Shown: positions 18,502-28,690, counted from the first letter of the stretch. The stretch: DNA of 64,000 nucleotides from Stutzerimonas stutzeri (GCA_019056435.1 CP077641.1:3410001-3474000), one strand, 5' to 3'. The notes: generated by a model not told the origin, from the sequence alone. A program made the numbers and translations.

Positions 18502-18684
18502 CGACTACGCACCATCTTCAGGCGACACCGCACCTCATGGGGGCAACAAACTGGCCGGACGGGCCTGAACTGTTCAGACCAGTCCGACCAGCCGGCGCGC
18601 GCGGCCGCATGGTTCGGGCCTCGCTGCGCCACTGGCATGCCGAGTGCAAAGCCGATGCCGTCTTTCACCCCTCGGAGCTCCATC

Positions 18685-19469
18685 ATGCGCAACGCGACCC
18701 GTTCACTGATCACCGCCCTCTGCCTGGGCTTCACCTGGCCAGTACAGCCGCCGTGGCCGACGGCCTGGAAGACATCACTCAGCGCGGCGTGCTCAAGGTC
18801 GCCGTGCCGCAGGACTTCCCGCCGTTCGGCTCGGTCGGCCCGGATCTGCAACCGCGTGGCCTGGATATCGATACGGCGCAACTGCTCGCGGACAAGCTGG
18901 CCGTCAAGCTGGAATTGACGCCGGTAAACAGCACCAACCGGATACCTTTCCTTACCACTGGCAAGGTCGATCTGGTGGTCTCGAGCCTTGGTAAGAATGC
19001 CGAGCGCGAGCAGGTGATCGATTTCTCCGACGCCTATGCGCCGTTCTACCTGGGTGTGTTCGGTCCGGAAGAGATGGAGGTTTCCGGCCTCGATGACCTG
19101 GACGGCAAGACCATCAGCGTCACCCGCGGCTCGGTGGAAGACATCGAGCTCAGCGCCGTGGCACCCAAGGGCGCCACGCTCAAGCGCTTCGAGGACAACA
19201 ACTCGACCATCTCGGCTTATCTCTCCGGGCAGGTCGACCTGATCGCCAGTGGCAACGTCGTTATGTCGGCCATCGCTGAGCGCAACCCCAAGCGTGTGCC
19301 GGCCATGAAGCTCAACCTGAAAAACTCACCGACCTACGTCGGCGTGAACAAGAACGAGCCCGCGCTGCTGGAAAAGGTCAATGCCATCATCGCGACCGCC
19401 AAGCAGGACGGCAGCCTCGACGCGATCAGCGAGAAGTGGTTGAAGCAACCGCTGCCGGACGACCTGTAA
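18685..19469 (+). CDS. Polar amino acid ABC transporter, periplasmic binding protein (frameshifted)
   Basis: ATG 18685 with GGAG upstream starts a signal peptide MRNATRSLITALCLGFT; one missing C at 18734-18735 shifts the frame, and the rest reads LASTAAVADGLEDITQRGVLKVAVPQDFPPFG. This is an SBP_bac_3 protein: the ligand loop contains LTTGKVDLVVSSLGKNAEREQVIDFS and TISVTRGSVEDIEL. It captures a polar amino acid or opine-type compound in the periplasm and passes it to the two permeases encoded next. Confidence 0.88.
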
Positions 19470-19494
19470 GGCTTAACGGAGCGGGAGATCGACC

Positions 19495-20160
19495 ATGGCT
19501 TACCAGATGGACTTCGGCCCTGTACTGGCGAACCTCGATGTGCTGCTGGAAGGTGCGATGTTCACCCTGGGCCTGACCGCGATCGGCACGCTGCTGGGCG
19601 TGGGGCTGGGGATCGTCGGCGCGCTGGTGCGTGCGTGGCGGATCCGGCCGTTCAACTACCTGTTCGGCGGCTATGTCGAGCTGATCCGCAACACGCCCTT
19701 CATCGTGCAACTCTTCTTCATTTTCTTCGGCCTGCCCGCCTTGGGGTTTCGGCTGAACGAATGGGAGGCCGCGGTGCTGGCGATGGTCATCAACCTGGGT
19801 GCCTATTCGACCGAGATCGTCCGCGCCGGCATCCAGGCGATTCCGGCAGGGCAGATCGAAGCGGCGTCGGCCCTGGCGATGACGCGCATGGAAACCTTTC
19901 GCCATGTGGTGCTGCGCCCGGCATTGGCAAAGGTCTGGCCGGCGCTGTCGAGCCAGATCATCATCGTCATGCTCGGCTCGGCGGTCTGCTCGCAGATCTC
20001 TACCCAAGAGCTGACCTTTGCGGCGAACTTCATCCAGTCGCGCAACTTCCGCGCGTTCGAAACCTATCTGGTCACCACCTTGTTGTACCTGGCGATGGCA
20101 ATACTGATCCGGCAGCTGCTGGGCTGGTTCGGCCGCCGCTATGTGGAGGGCGCTCGCTGA
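19495..20160 (+). CDS. Polar amino acid ABC transporter permease 1
   Basis: The 221-residue inner-membrane protein belongs to the HisMQ/GlnP family. It has about five helices and the cytoplasmic EAA loop QIEAASALAMTRMETFRHVVLRPALAKVWPAL, which contacts the ATPase. ELIRNTPFIVQLFFIFFGLP is the typical second-helix region. Its stop overlaps the start of permease 2 (TGATG). The two form the heterodimeric channel. Confidence 0.92.
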   Translation: MAYQMDFGPVLANLDVLLEGAMFTLGLTAIGTLLGVGLGIVGALVRAWRIRPFNYLFGGYVELIRNTPFIVQLFFIFFGLPALGFRLNEWEAAVLAMVINLGAYSTEIVRAGIQAIPAGQIEAASALAMTRMETFRHVVLRPALAKVWPALSSQIIIVMLGSAVCSQISTQELTFAANFIQSRNFRAFETYLVTTLLYLAMAILIRQLLGWFGRRYVEGAR

Positions 20161-20806
20161 TGGAGTTCACCTTCTGGGATATCACTCGCAACCTGCTGAC
20201 CGGGTTGCAATGGACGCTGGTGTTGTCACTGGTGGCTTTCGTCTGCGGAGGCGTGGTCGGGTTGTTGGTGATGCTCGCGCGGATCGCCCCGGTCAGCTGG
20301 CTGCGCATCCTGGCTCAGGCTTACATCGAGCTGTTCCAGGGCACGCCGTTGCTCATGCAGTTGTTCATTGCCTTCTTCGGTGTTGCCCTGCTGGTGTCGA
20401 GGTCTCGGCCTGGTTCGCCGCGGCAGTGGCGCTGACGCTCTTTACCAGCGCCTTTCTTGCCGAAATCTGGCGTGGCTGTGTGCAGTCCATCGCGCGCGGC
20501 CAGTGGGAAGCCGCCGAGAGCCTGGCACTGACCCGCCTCGAGACGCTGCGCCACGTGGTCCTGCCGCAGGCGCTGCGCATCGCAGTGGCGCCCACGGTTG
20601 GCTTCTCGGTTCAGGTCGTGAAGGGCACGGCCGTGACCTCGATCATCGGGTTCACCGAACTCACCAAGACCGGCAGCATGCTGGCTAACGCCACCTTCGA
20701 ACCCTTCCTCGTCTACGGCCTGGTCGCGCTGGGCTACTTCGCCATCTGCTATCCGTTGTCACTCGCGGCGCATCGTCTGGAAAGGAGGCTCAATGTCACT
20801 GCTTAA
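20160..20806 (+). CDS. Polar amino acid ABC transporter permease 2 (frameshifted)
   Basis: It begins MEFTFWDITRNLLTGLQWTL, overlapping permease 1 by TGATG. It keeps the family motif ELFQGTPLLMQLFIAFFGVALL, then breaks at 20393-20394, where one missing G shifts the frame. The rest resumes VEVSAWFAAAVALTLFTSAFLAEIWRG with the EAA loop GQWEAAESLALTRLETLRHVVLPQAL. Joined length is about 216 residues, normal for the family. The end overlaps the ATPase start by 14 bases. Confidence 0.87.
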
Positions 20807-21523
20807 TATTTCCGCCCTGCACAAGCACTACGGCGACAACCACGTGCTCAAGGGCATCGACTTGCGCGTCGAGGAAGGCGAAGTGGTCGCGATCATCGGC
20901 CGCAGCGGCTCGGGAAAGAGCACCTTGCTACGCACCTTGAACGGTCTGGAAGCCATTGATGACGGCGTCATCGAGGTGGACGGCGACTATCTGGACGCTG
21001 CTCGCGCCGACCTGCGCAGCCTGCGGCAAAAGGTCGGCATGGTCTTCCAGCAGTTCAATCTGTTCCCGCATCTCACCGCGGGCGAGAACGTGATGCTGGC
21101 CGTCAAAGTCGTGAAGAAGATGCCACATGCCGAGGCCGAACCGCTGGCTCGGCAGATGCTGGCGAAGGTCGGCCTGGCGGAGAAGTTCGATGCCTACCCG
21201 GAGCGGCTCTCGGAGGGCAGCAGCAGCGCGTCGCAATTGCGCGGGCCTTGGCGATGTCGCCGAAAGTGCTGCTGTGCGACGAAATCACCTCGGCGCTCGA
21301 TCCCGAGCTGGTCAACGAGGTGCTAGCCGTGGTGAAACAACTGGCCAGCGAAGGCATGACATTGGTGATGGTTACCCACGAGATGCGCTTCGCCCGCGAG
21401 GTCGGCAGCAAGCTCGTATTCATGCATCAGGGCAAGGTGCATGAAATCGGCGACCCGCAGACGCTGTTCGCCAACCCGCGCACGCCGGAACTCAGGCAGT
21501 TCATTGGCTCGGTAGACGTCTAG
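20793..21523 (+). CDS. Polar amino acid ABC transporter ATP-binding protein (frameshifted)
   Basis: MSLLNISALHKHYGDNHVLKGIDL leads to Walker A IIGRSGSGKSTLLRTLNGLE and the Q-loop MVFQQFNLFPHLT. The signature region is broken at 21212-21213, where one missing G changes the expected LSGGQQQR into another frame. The protein resumes VAIARALAMSPKVLLCDEITSALDPELVNEV (Walker B) and the H-loop MVTHEM. It powers the transporter formed by the three preceding genes. Confidence 0.88.
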
Positions 21524-21578
21524 CCCCTGTCCGAAAGGGGCGACGGCGCCTGTCCGTGAAACACCGCCGACCACGCCC

Positions 21579-22340
21579 TCAACCTTCGCTGAAGGCCGCT
21601 TCGAGCAGCCTGGGCAGTTGCTCGCCGGCGGCGCCCGTGAGGGCGAATTCGCGTTCCGGGTGCTCCACGTGCGGCTGAGGATTGACATGCACCACCACCG
21701 CGCCGGCACGCCAGGCGATGCCAGGCACCTCGGCAGCGGGATAAACCACGCCGGACGTGCCGACGGAGAGCAGCAGGTCGCATTGCTGTGCGGCCTGGAA
21801 GGCAGCCTCGAGCGCATCGCCCGGCAGGCTCTCGCCGAACCAGACGACGCCAGGCCGCAGCTGCCCGCCACAACGGGCGCAACCAGGTGGCGACAGGCGG
21901 CGGCCGCCTTCGGGCTCGTCCGGCATGGGCAGCGGGACATCCGGTTGCGCGCCACAGGTGAAGCAGCGCGGTTGGTGCAGGCTGCCGTGCAGGTGGATCA
22001 CCTCCGTACTGCCGGCGCGCTCGTGCAGATCGTCGACGTTCTGGGTGATCAGCGTCAGCCGCGGCACCCTTCTGGCGAGGGCCGCAATGGCGCGATGGGC
22101 AGGGTTCGGTTGCGCCTGTAACACCTTCATTCGACGCCACTCGTACCAGCCCCAGACCAGCGCCGGATCGGCCTGGAAGGCCTCCGGGGTCGCCAGTGAA
22201 GTCGCGTCGAAGCGCTCCCACAGGCCGGTCAGTGAGTCGCGAAAGGTTGGAATGCCGCTTTCGGCCGAGACGCCGGCGCCGGTGAATATCACGGCGTGCT
22301 GCGCGTTGCGGAGGGCTTCGACGAGAGGCATCGGGATCAT
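21579..22340 (-). CDS. Sir2-family NAD-dependent protein deacylase
   Basis: ATG 22340 gives 253 residues. Class III sirtuin signatures are clear: NAD-binding FTGAGVSAESGIPTFRD, TQNVDDLHERAGS, catalytic His in VIHLHGSL, four zinc cysteines in CFTCG and CARCGG, then VVWFGESLP and a VGTSGVVYPAA nucleotide loop. The Tyr/Arg pair near YEWRRMKV that favours acyl (succinyl/malonyl) lysines in CobB-like enzymes appears present. It should remove acyl groups from lysines using NAD. Convergent with the ABC transporter. Confidence 0.92.
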   Translation of the reverse strand: MIPMPLVEALRNAQHAVIFTGAGVSAESGIPTFRDSLTGLWERFDATSLATPEAFQADPALVWGWYEWRRMKVLQAQPNPAHRAIAALARRVPRLTLITQNVDDLHERAGSTEVIHLHGSLHQPRCFTCGAQPDVPLPMPDEPEGGRRLSPPGCARCGGQLRPGVVWFGESLPGDALEAAFQAAQQCDLLLSVGTSGVVYPAAEVPGIAWRAGAVVVHVNPQPHVEHPEREFALTGAAGEQLPRLLEAAFSEG

Positions 22341-22583
22341 GGCGTCGTCCTGGCTATGGGGGACGATCAGCAATACCATCCGCGCGCCGCAGGTGCCAGG
22401 GCAGGGTGCGTAGGACGACCGTTGTCGGGCCTTCCGCCAGGCGACAGAGACCGAGCCAGAGCCGCGGCAGCCTTTCAGTCCCTACCTTCGATCGGCTGGG
22501 CACTCTGGCAGCCCAACCGCGTCGAAAGCCCGTTGCCTATGGCCGGCGGCTGCACTACATTCCTCCGCCGCGCCCCATCGCTC

Positions 22584-23945
22584 ATGGCGAACCCTTACAT
22601 GCCCAGCCCCCATGCTTCGCCGGAAGCCTATCAACGCGAAATCAGGCGCCTGCAGGAAATCATCGCGCACAACAGCGACTGGCTGTGGGAGGTCGATGCG
22701 CAGGGCCGTTACACCTTCTGTTCGGCGCACAGCGAGCAGATGCTCGGATACGCGCCGAGCGCCGTGCTCGGACGGACGCCATTCGATTTCATGCCGCCGG
22801 CTGAGGCCGAGCGGGTAGGCGCTGAGTTCGCCGCGATCGTGGCGCAGCAGCGGCCATTCGCCGGGCTGATCAACCGCAACCTGCATGCCGATGGCCGTTT
22901 GGTCGTGCTGGAGACCAGTGGGATCCCGTTGTTCGGCGAAGACGGGCGTTTCGTGGGCTACCGAGGAATCGACCGCGACATCACCCCGGCAATCGGCTCG
23001 TTGAGCCCGCGAATGGTGCAGCTCGAAGCGCTCTATGCCGCGGCGCCGGTCGCCCTCGGCCTGGTCGACCGAGAGGGTCGGTTCGTCAATGCCAACCGGG
23101 CTCTGATTCGCCTGCTGGGGCTTGAGGGCATGCCCCTGGCCGGACAGCCCGTGGCGCGCTATTTCGCCGTGCAGCAGCTGGATGTGCCAGGCATGTTCAC
23201 TCGCCTGGCGGCAGGTGAATCCATTGCCGACCAGGCACTGCCCCTCAATGGGCGCTATTACCAGGTCACCATCCAGGCGGTGCGGGACGACGGACTGGAC
23301 CAGCTCATCGGCATGACCTTGGCGATCACCGACGTCACCGAGCAGCACCGGTTGCGGCAGGAGCTGGCTGAGGCGAACCAGCGAATGGCGCTGGCCAACG
23401 CCCGGCTGAGCGAGTTGGCCGACAACGATTACCTCACTGGCCTGCCCAACCGTCGGCGTTTCGATGAAACCTTGCAGGCGGAGGTGGCGCGCTGCCGGCG
23501 AGACGGCAGAGCCCTGTCACTGATGCTGCTCGATATCGATTTCTTCAAACGCTACAACGACCACTACGGGCATCAGGCCGGCGACGAGTGCCTGCGCCGG
23601 CTGGCGCAACTGCTGCGTAACGGGCTGTTTCGCACAAGTGACCTGGCCTGCCGGTATGGCGGCGAGGAGTTCGCCGTGATCCTGCCCGGGCTCGATAGCC
23701 CGGCGGCCGAGGACGTCGCCGAGCGTCTGCGCGAGCGCCTGCTAGCCGCCGCCGTGCCGCACGAGACGGCACCGACCCAATGCATCACGGCGAGTATCGG
23801 TATTTCGACGCTGAATGGCTCCGATCTGTCGCAGCTGGGGCTGGCGCCGGCGGAATCAGCCACGCAGCTGCTCGCGGCAGCTGACCGCCGGTTGTACATG
23901 GCCAAGCGCGGCGGGCGTAATCAGGTGAGCGTGGCCACCCTCTGA
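22584..23945 (+). CDS. Diguanylate cyclase with two PAS domains
   Basis: I take MANPYMPSPHASPEAYQREI at 22584 as start; earlier in-frame ATGs add low-quality sequence. Of about 453 residues, 15-140 are a PAS domain (DWLWEVDAQGRYTFCS, LLGYAPSAVLGRTP-like), ~150-265 a second PAS, and ~285-450 a GGDEF domain with RYGGEEFAVILP at the active site and YNDHYGHQAGDECLRR. Predicted soluble, making c-di-GMP in response to a PAS-sensed cue. Single gene. Confidence 0.91.
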   Translation: MANPYMPSPHASPEAYQREIRRLQEIIAHNSDWLWEVDAQGRYTFCSAHSEQMLGYAPSAVLGRTPFDFMPPAEAERVGAEFAAIVAQQRPFAGLINRNLHADGRLVVLETSGIPLFGEDGRFVGYRGIDRDITPAIGSLSPRMVQLEALYAAAPVALGLVDREGRFVNANRALIRLLGLEGMPLAGQPVARYFAVQQLDVPGMFTRLAAGESIADQALPLNGRYYQVTIQAVRDDGLDQLIGMTLAITDVTEQHRLRQELAEANQRMALANARLSELADNDYLTGLPNRRRFDETLQAEVARCRRDGRALSLMLLDIDFFKRYNDHYGHQAGDECLRRLAQLLRNGLFRTSDLACRYGGEEFAVILPGLDSPAAEDVAERLRERLLAAAVPHETAPTQCITASIGISTLNGSDLSQLGLAPAESATQLLAAADRRLYMAKRGGRNQVSVATL

Positions 23946-23996
23946 TGAACGTGACATGGCGCCCGGGCCGGGCGCGCTACGGGCGTGTGATCCGTA

Positions 23997-25424
23997 TCAA
24001 GACGCTTCGCCCAGCGCCCGGAAAGCGTTGAGGGCGCGTTCTCGGCTCATCGGCAGGTCGACGATCGCGCGCGGGTAGGCGACCTGATCGAACAGACCGT
24101 TCAGACGGCCGGGATCGTGGATCGCGCGCGGGTCGAGTTCAACGAGCTCAGGTAGCCATTGCCGCAGGAAACGGCCGTTCGGGTCGAACTTCTCCGATTG
24201 GCTGATCGGGTTGAACAGGCGGAAGTAGGGGACCGAATCGGTACCGGTCGAGGCACTCCACTGCCAGCCGCCGTTGTTGGCGGCCAGGTCGCCGTCGATG
24301 AGGTTGCGCATGAACCAGCGCTCACCATGCCGCCAGTCGATGAGCAGGTTCTTGCTGAGGAACATGGCGGTGATCATCCGCAGGCGATTGTGCATCCAGC
24401 CGGTCGCCAGCAGTTGACGCATGGCGGCATCCACGATCGGAAAGCCGGTTCGCCCTTGCTGCCAGGCTTCGAGGTCATCGGGGGCGTGACGCCAGGGCAG
24501 GGCTTCGGTCTCCCGACGGAAGGCGCGGCCCATGGATACGCGTGGAAAACCCACCAGGATGTGCTTGTAGAACTCGCGCCAGAGCAACTCGTTGATCCAG
24601 GTCACGGCGCCGGGATTGCCCCCGTCGAGCTCGCCGCGGTTGTTGATCAAGGCGGCGTGCAGGCATTGCCGGGGCGAGATGACGCCTGCCGCCAGGTAGG
24701 GCGACAACTGGCTGGTGCCGGCTTCGGCGGGAACGTCCCGGCGCTGCTCGTACTCGGCCAGGTCATCCTCGGCGAAAAATTGCAGCCGCCGGAGTGCGAA
24801 TTCCTCGCCAGCCGGCCACAGGGATCGCAGGTACTCGCTGGGGCTGGGGAAACCCGAAACGGTGTCGGGTATCGGGTCGCTCGGGATCGGTAGCGCAGTT
24901 TGCGGAGCGGGGACGGGCTGGCAGGCCGGCAAGGACTGGTTCAGGCGCGCGTGGCAAACCTTGCGAAATTGACTGAAGACCTTGAAGCAGCCGCCTGACA
25001 GTGTTCGAACGCTTCCGGGGGCGAAGAGCAGCTGGTCAAGGTGGCGCCGTAATCCGATGCCGGCCAGGCTCAGCGCCGTTTCGACGGCATCGTCACGGCG
25101 TTGTTCGTTGACGCCGTACTCTTCGTTGACATGCACGGTCCCGAGTCGGTGTTCGCGGCACAGGGTGTCCAGTGCATCAGGTACAGCTCGCCAGTCGTCG
25201 ACGTGCCGTACCAGCAGCGGCACGTTGAGTTCGGCCAGCCGCTCCGACAGCACCTGAAGGTTGCGCAGCCAGAAGTCGACCTTGCAGGGTGCGTCGTCGT
25301 GGATCCGCCATTGGCCAGGCGTGAGCAGGTAGACGGCGACGGTCGGCCCGGCGGCCATCGCAGCGACCAGCGCCGTGTTGTCGGTGACGCGCAGGTCACT
25401 GCGCAGCCAGAGCAGTTGATTCAT
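23997..25424 (-). CDS. phrB: Deoxyribodipyrimidine photolyase
   Basis: The 475-residue flavoprotein begins MNQLLWLRSDLRVTDNTAL, the CPD photolyase N-terminal antenna domain. It has the FAD-binding domain signatures: WINELLWREFYKHIL, TGFPIVDAAMRQLLATGWMHNRLRMI and LIDGDLAANNGGWQWSASTGTD. It repairs cyclobutane pyrimidine dimers using blue light. It is the last gene of a three-gene minus-strand unit; its ATG overlaps the MerR stop (ATGA), so it shares the promoter with TTGTACAA boxes at 27335-27415. Confidence 0.96.
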   Translation of the reverse strand: MNQLLWLRSDLRVTDNTALVAAMAAGPTVAVYLLTPGQWRIHDDAPCKVDFWLRNLQVLSERLAELNVPLLVRHVDDWRAVPDALDTLCREHRLGTVHVNEEYGVNEQRRDDAVETALSLAGIGLRRHLDQLLFAPGSVRTLSGGCFKVFSQFRKVCHARLNQSLPACQPVPAPQTALPIPSDPIPDTVSGFPSPSEYLRSLWPAGEEFALRRLQFFAEDDLAEYEQRRDVPAEAGTSQLSPYLAAGVISPRQCLHAALINNRGELDGGNPGAVTWINELLWREFYKHILVGFPRVSMGRAFRRETEALPWRHAPDDLEAWQQGRTGFPIVDAAMRQLLATGWMHNRLRMITAMFLSKNLLIDWRHGERWFMRNLIDGDLAANNGGWQWSASTGTDSVPYFRLFNPISQSEKFDPNGRFLRQWLPELVELDPRAIHDPGRLNGLFDQVAYPRAIVDLPMSRERALNAFRALGEAS

Positions 25425-26358
25425 TCGAGATATCCCTTGGCACCGTCCACCAGCAGGCTGGCCTGCATCAGCTCGAGCGCGGCGAGTGGATCAATGGCGA
25501 GGCTCAGCCCCGCGAGGTCACGAAGTTCGGCCTGGTGAATGCTGGCGGCTGGCCCAGCCAGCACCAGGGGGACGCCGGTCGGCTCGCGCAGGCGTGGCAA
25601 TTGTCGCTTGAGGTAGCCGCTGTCGAGTGGCTGGCTGGCATACAACAGGATGCCCCGTGGCGCGAGGCGTTCGATTGCCAGGGGAGTTCGTTCAGCGGCA
25701 CCGGCCATTCCAGCAGATCCACCGGGCAGCCGGCGCTGGAAACGAGCCAGGCGCACAGCCACAGACCGGGCTCGAAGCGCTGCTCGCAAAGGTTGAGCAA
25801 TAACAGCGGCGCACCATGATGCTGGCGATTGGCGTGATACAGCCGAGTGCCCAGCTTGGTACGCAACCAGGATTGGAAAACTGCCCGCTCCAGGTCCGCG
25901 CCAAACGGTGAATGCCAACGTTGTTCGAGGCTCAGCAGCAGCGGCAGCAGCAGATGTCGGCACAGGGTTCGCGGAGGATAAAGGGCGAGCGCGCGGTTGA
26001 AGGCATCGTCGAGCTGGCGTTCGTTCAGGCCACCGACGGCCCGCATCATTTCGTCATGCAAACCGCCCCACTGGTTGTGCTCGGCGAGGTTGATGGACTG
26101 GCGTGCGTCGAGCAGCTGCTTGACCTGGCTGACTGCCACGCCACGGTTGAGCCAGCTGACGATGCTCTGGATTCGCTGAACGTGGCTGTCGTCGTAAAGG
26201 CGATGACCCTTGGCGGTGCGCCTGGGCACGATCAGCCCGTACCGGCGCTCCCAGGCACGCAGGGTGACGGGATTGACCCCCGTGATACGTGCTACTTCGC
26301 GGATCGGCACCCAGCCGTCCGCAGCCCCCAGTTCAGGGTCGTCGAAATATTGAGTCAT
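25421..26358 (-). CDS. MerR-family regulator, class II LitR (PplR)-like (frameshifted)
   Basis: The N-terminal winged helix (residues ~18-90) carries WVPIREVARITGVNPVTLRAWERRYGLIVPRRTAKGHRLY. The C-terminal region resembles the cobalamin-domain scaffold of CarH/LitR, but I see no DxHxxG motif, so coenzyme B12 is probably not bound. One missing base in the four-G run 25681-25684 breaks the frame between PLNELP and AIERLAPRGILLYASQP. In Pseudomonas putida such class II LitR proteins repress light-induced genes and are relieved by a short LOV protein. Its operon with phrB fits that model. Confidence 0.88.
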
Positions 26359-26361
26359 GGG

Positions 26362-27321
26362 TCAGATGCCGTTGCGCAGGCTGAGGTCTTCAGGGTGCGG
26401 TTGCAGGTAAGCCTGGTTCGCCACGTAGCGATCCGGGTGGTGGCGGAAGTGATGCTTGAGCAGCGTCAGCGGCACGACAAGGGGCACGATTCCTTCGCGG
26501 TACTGGCTGATCACCCGCTGCAACTCCTGTTTGTCCTCGCCGCAGATATCATTCTTCAAGTAACCGCTCAGGTGCTGCAGCACGTTGCTGTGGGTTCCGC
26601 GCGAGGCCGTTTTCTTAAGCGCCCTCATCAGTTGGCTGAAATAGGCCGGCGCGAAGCTTTCCAGGGGGCTTGCCCGACAGTCGCGACCAGCCGCCCCAGG
26701 TGCTTGTACTGCACCGGATCGGTCGCCATCAGCTGGTACTTGTAGCGCGCGTGGAACTCGACCAAGGCCTTGCGCGTCAGGCCCGCGTCGAGCAGCCGGT
26801 GCCACTCGGCATAGGCAAAGATGCGGGTCAGGAAGTTCTCACGCAGCACGGGGTCGTTGAGGCGGCCATCTTCCTCGACCGGCAGGTCGGGGCGCGCTTG
26901 CATCAGCGCACGGGCGAATACGCCCGTACCGCCGCCTTTACGGGGTGGCCGTCGTCCTTGTAGACCTTCACCCGCTCCATGCCGCAGGACGGGGACTTCT
27001 GCATGAGGATATAGCCGCTGATGTCCTGCAGTTCCTCGGCGACTCGCTCTCCATAGGCGTGCAGCGCATCGGTGACGTCCAGGTCAGGGCGCACGCTGCC
27101 GACGGCACGGGGCTGCGTCGGGTCACCGACGAGTCGAATGGGTTCGCGTGGCGTGCCCAGGCCGATCGCCACTTCCGGACAAACCGGCACGAATTCGAAA
27201 TGTCGCGCCAACGTTTCGCTGCACAGCCTCGATTCCTTGTGACCCCGTTGAAACGCACCGGGCTGCCGAGCAGGCAGGCGCTGATACCGACTTTTATGGG
27301 TGCGCGAACGGGATGGGGCAT
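26362..27321 (-). CDS. DUF523 + DUF1722 protein (YbbK/YbgA fusion type; three frameshifts)
   Basis: ATG 27321 with GAGG upstream. Residues ~8-150 are DUF523: IKVGISACLLGSPVRFNG, VCPEVAIGLGTPR and KSPSCGMERVKVY with conserved cysteines. Residues ~190-319 are DUF1722/YbgA: FLTRIFAYAEWHRLL, FHARYKYQLMATDP and LTLLKHHF. The frame breaks at 27243-27246, 26935-26936 and 26664-26668, each repaired by one base. YbgA-like domains recur next to photolyases in many bacteria; function is unknown. It heads the unit with the MerR gene (3-bp gap) and phrB. Confidence 0.85.
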
Positions 27322-27334
27322 GAGCAACCTCGTG

Positions 27335-27415
27335 TCTTGTACAAGAGATAAGTTTCTGTACAACCTGTGGCAATCATAGGTTGCTGCTTGTACAAGTCAA
27401 TAGCAGTTGTATAAG
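27335..27415 (-). promoter_or_regulatory. Promoter with four TTGTACAA-type boxes, light-regulon operon
   Basis: Boxes occur at 27336-27345 (CTTGTACAAG, perfect palindrome), 27357-27362 (TGTACA), 27387-27396 (CTTGTACAAG again) and 27407-27414 (TTGTATAA). Centre spacings are 19, 32 and 19 bp. On the minus strand a good sigma70 promoter lies among them: TTGACT (27400-27395), 16-bp spacer, TATGAT (27378-27373). One box overlaps the -35/spacer, as expected for a dark-state repressor. MerR/LitR binding is inferred. Confidence 0.75.
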
Positions 27416-27445
27416 TGAGGCGACTGGCGGTCCTGAGGCTGGCAC

Positions 27446-27661
27446 TCAGCGCCAGCCCATGCTCCAGGTGGTCGAATCGCGCAGCCGACGCCAGTCGATC
27501 CATTCGCTACGGCGGCTGTGTATCGCCTGGAGTTCGACCTCCAACAGCTCACCCGCTTCGTCATGCAGGAGATCGACGACCAGAAAGTGCTTTTCGTTGC
27601 GTTGAGGGTGAGTCGCGGTCCATTTGGAAAGCTTGAGCTTGGCCGGGTTAAAACGATTCAT
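27446..27661 (-). CDS. TIGR02450-family small Trp-rich protein
   Basis: The 71-residue protein MNRFNPAKLKLSKWTATHPQ...EKHFLV...EAIHSRRSEWIDWRRLRDSTTWSMGWR matches the small tryptophan-rich TIGR02450 family: conserved LSKWTA, KHFLV and W-R-L-x-D motifs. These proteins occur beside photolyase/cryptochrome genes in gamma-proteobacteria, and function is unknown. AGGTG lies before the ATG. It is divergent from the epimerase, with two TGTACA-type boxes between them. Confidence 0.85.
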   Translation of the reverse strand: MNRFNPAKLKLSKWTATHPQRNEKHFLVVDLLHDEAGELLEVELQAIHSRRSEWIDWRRLRDSTTWSMGWR

Positions 27662-27710
27662 GGCAGCACCTGCAACACGGAACGACTTAGGCTACGCTTG
27701 CGACTAAAGC

Positions 27711-27736
27711 TGTACAACTGTTTAGGGTTGTATAGA
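27711..27736. promoter_or_regulatory. Two TGTACA/TGTATA boxes between TIGR02450 gene and epimerase
   Basis: TGTACA at 27711-27716 and TGTATA at 27729-27734 are 18 bp apart, centre to centre. They sit in the 118-bp divergent intergenic region. They match the boxes found before the other light-island genes, so both directions are probably controlled together. Exact -35/-10 elements are not clear. Confidence 0.65.
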
Positions 27737-27779
27737 TGTATCATCCGCGCCAGGGGTGCACTGCACCAGGGAGAGGGCC

Positions 27780-28690
27780 ATGAACATACTGCTGACGGGC
27801 GGAACCGGGCTGATTGGCCGAGCACTGTGCCGCTATTGGTTGGCCCAGGGGCATCACATCTGGGTCTGGAGCCGCTCGCCGGAGCAGGTCGCGTTGCGCT
27901 GCGGTGCGCTGGTGCAGGGCATCGGCGCTCTGAGCGAGTTGGACAGCGTTCCCCTGGATGCCGTGATCAATCTCGCCGGCGCGCCGATCGCTGACAGGCC
28001 CTGGACGGCCTCGCGGCGCGAGGTGCTGTGGAACAGCCGAGTGACCCTGACCGAGCAACTCGTGGACTGGTTGGGCAAGCGGAGCCAGAAGCCAGGGCTG
28101 CTTATCTCCGGTTCGGCGGTGGGGTGGTACGGCAACGGTGGTGATCGTCCCTTGACCGAGGATGACGAACCGGTGACCGAGGATTTCGCGGTGCGGTTGT
28201 GCAGCGCCTGGGAAGCCAGTGCGCTGCGCGCGCAGCCGATGGGTATTCGTGTCGTCCTGGTTCGCACGGGCCTGGTGCTGGCACGCGAGGGGGCTTTCTG
28301 CAGCGGCTCAAGCCGCTCTTTGCCCTTGGCCTGGGTGGACGCCAGGGCAACGGACGCCAATGGATGCCCTGGATTCACATCGATGATCAGATCGGGCTCA
28401 TAGATTTTCTGTTGCAGCTTCCTGGCGCGAGCGGACCCTACAATGCCTGCGCGCCGCAACCGGTTCGCAACGCCGATTTCGCCAAGGCGTACGCGCGCAG
28501 CTTGGGGCGACCGGCCGTGCTGGTGGCTCCGGCGCCGGTGCTCAGGCTGGCGCTGGGCGAGCTCGCCGAGCTGATTCTCGGTGGTCAGAACGTGGCTCCG
28601 TTGCGATTGCAGACGGCCGGATTCGCGTTTCGCTTCGAGACGCTGGATGCGGCGTTGGCGGACCTGCGCAAGCCGCAGTCGCCTGTGTGA
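27780..28690 (+). CDS. TIGR01777-family NAD(P)-binding epimerase-like protein (frameshifted)
   Basis: MNILLTGGTGLIGRALCRYW is a Rossmann-fold start with GGTGLIG, followed by INLAGAPIADRPWTASRR and SGSAVGWYGNGGDRPLTE, which are typical of the YfcH/TIGR01777 extended SDR family. At the five-G run 28289-28293 one missing base shifts the frame; it resumes LQRLKPLFALGLGGRQGNGRQWMPWIHIDDQ, the family's best-known signature. About 303 residues joined. The reaction is unknown. It lies directly before hemH and behind LitR-type boxes. Confidence 0.87.
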
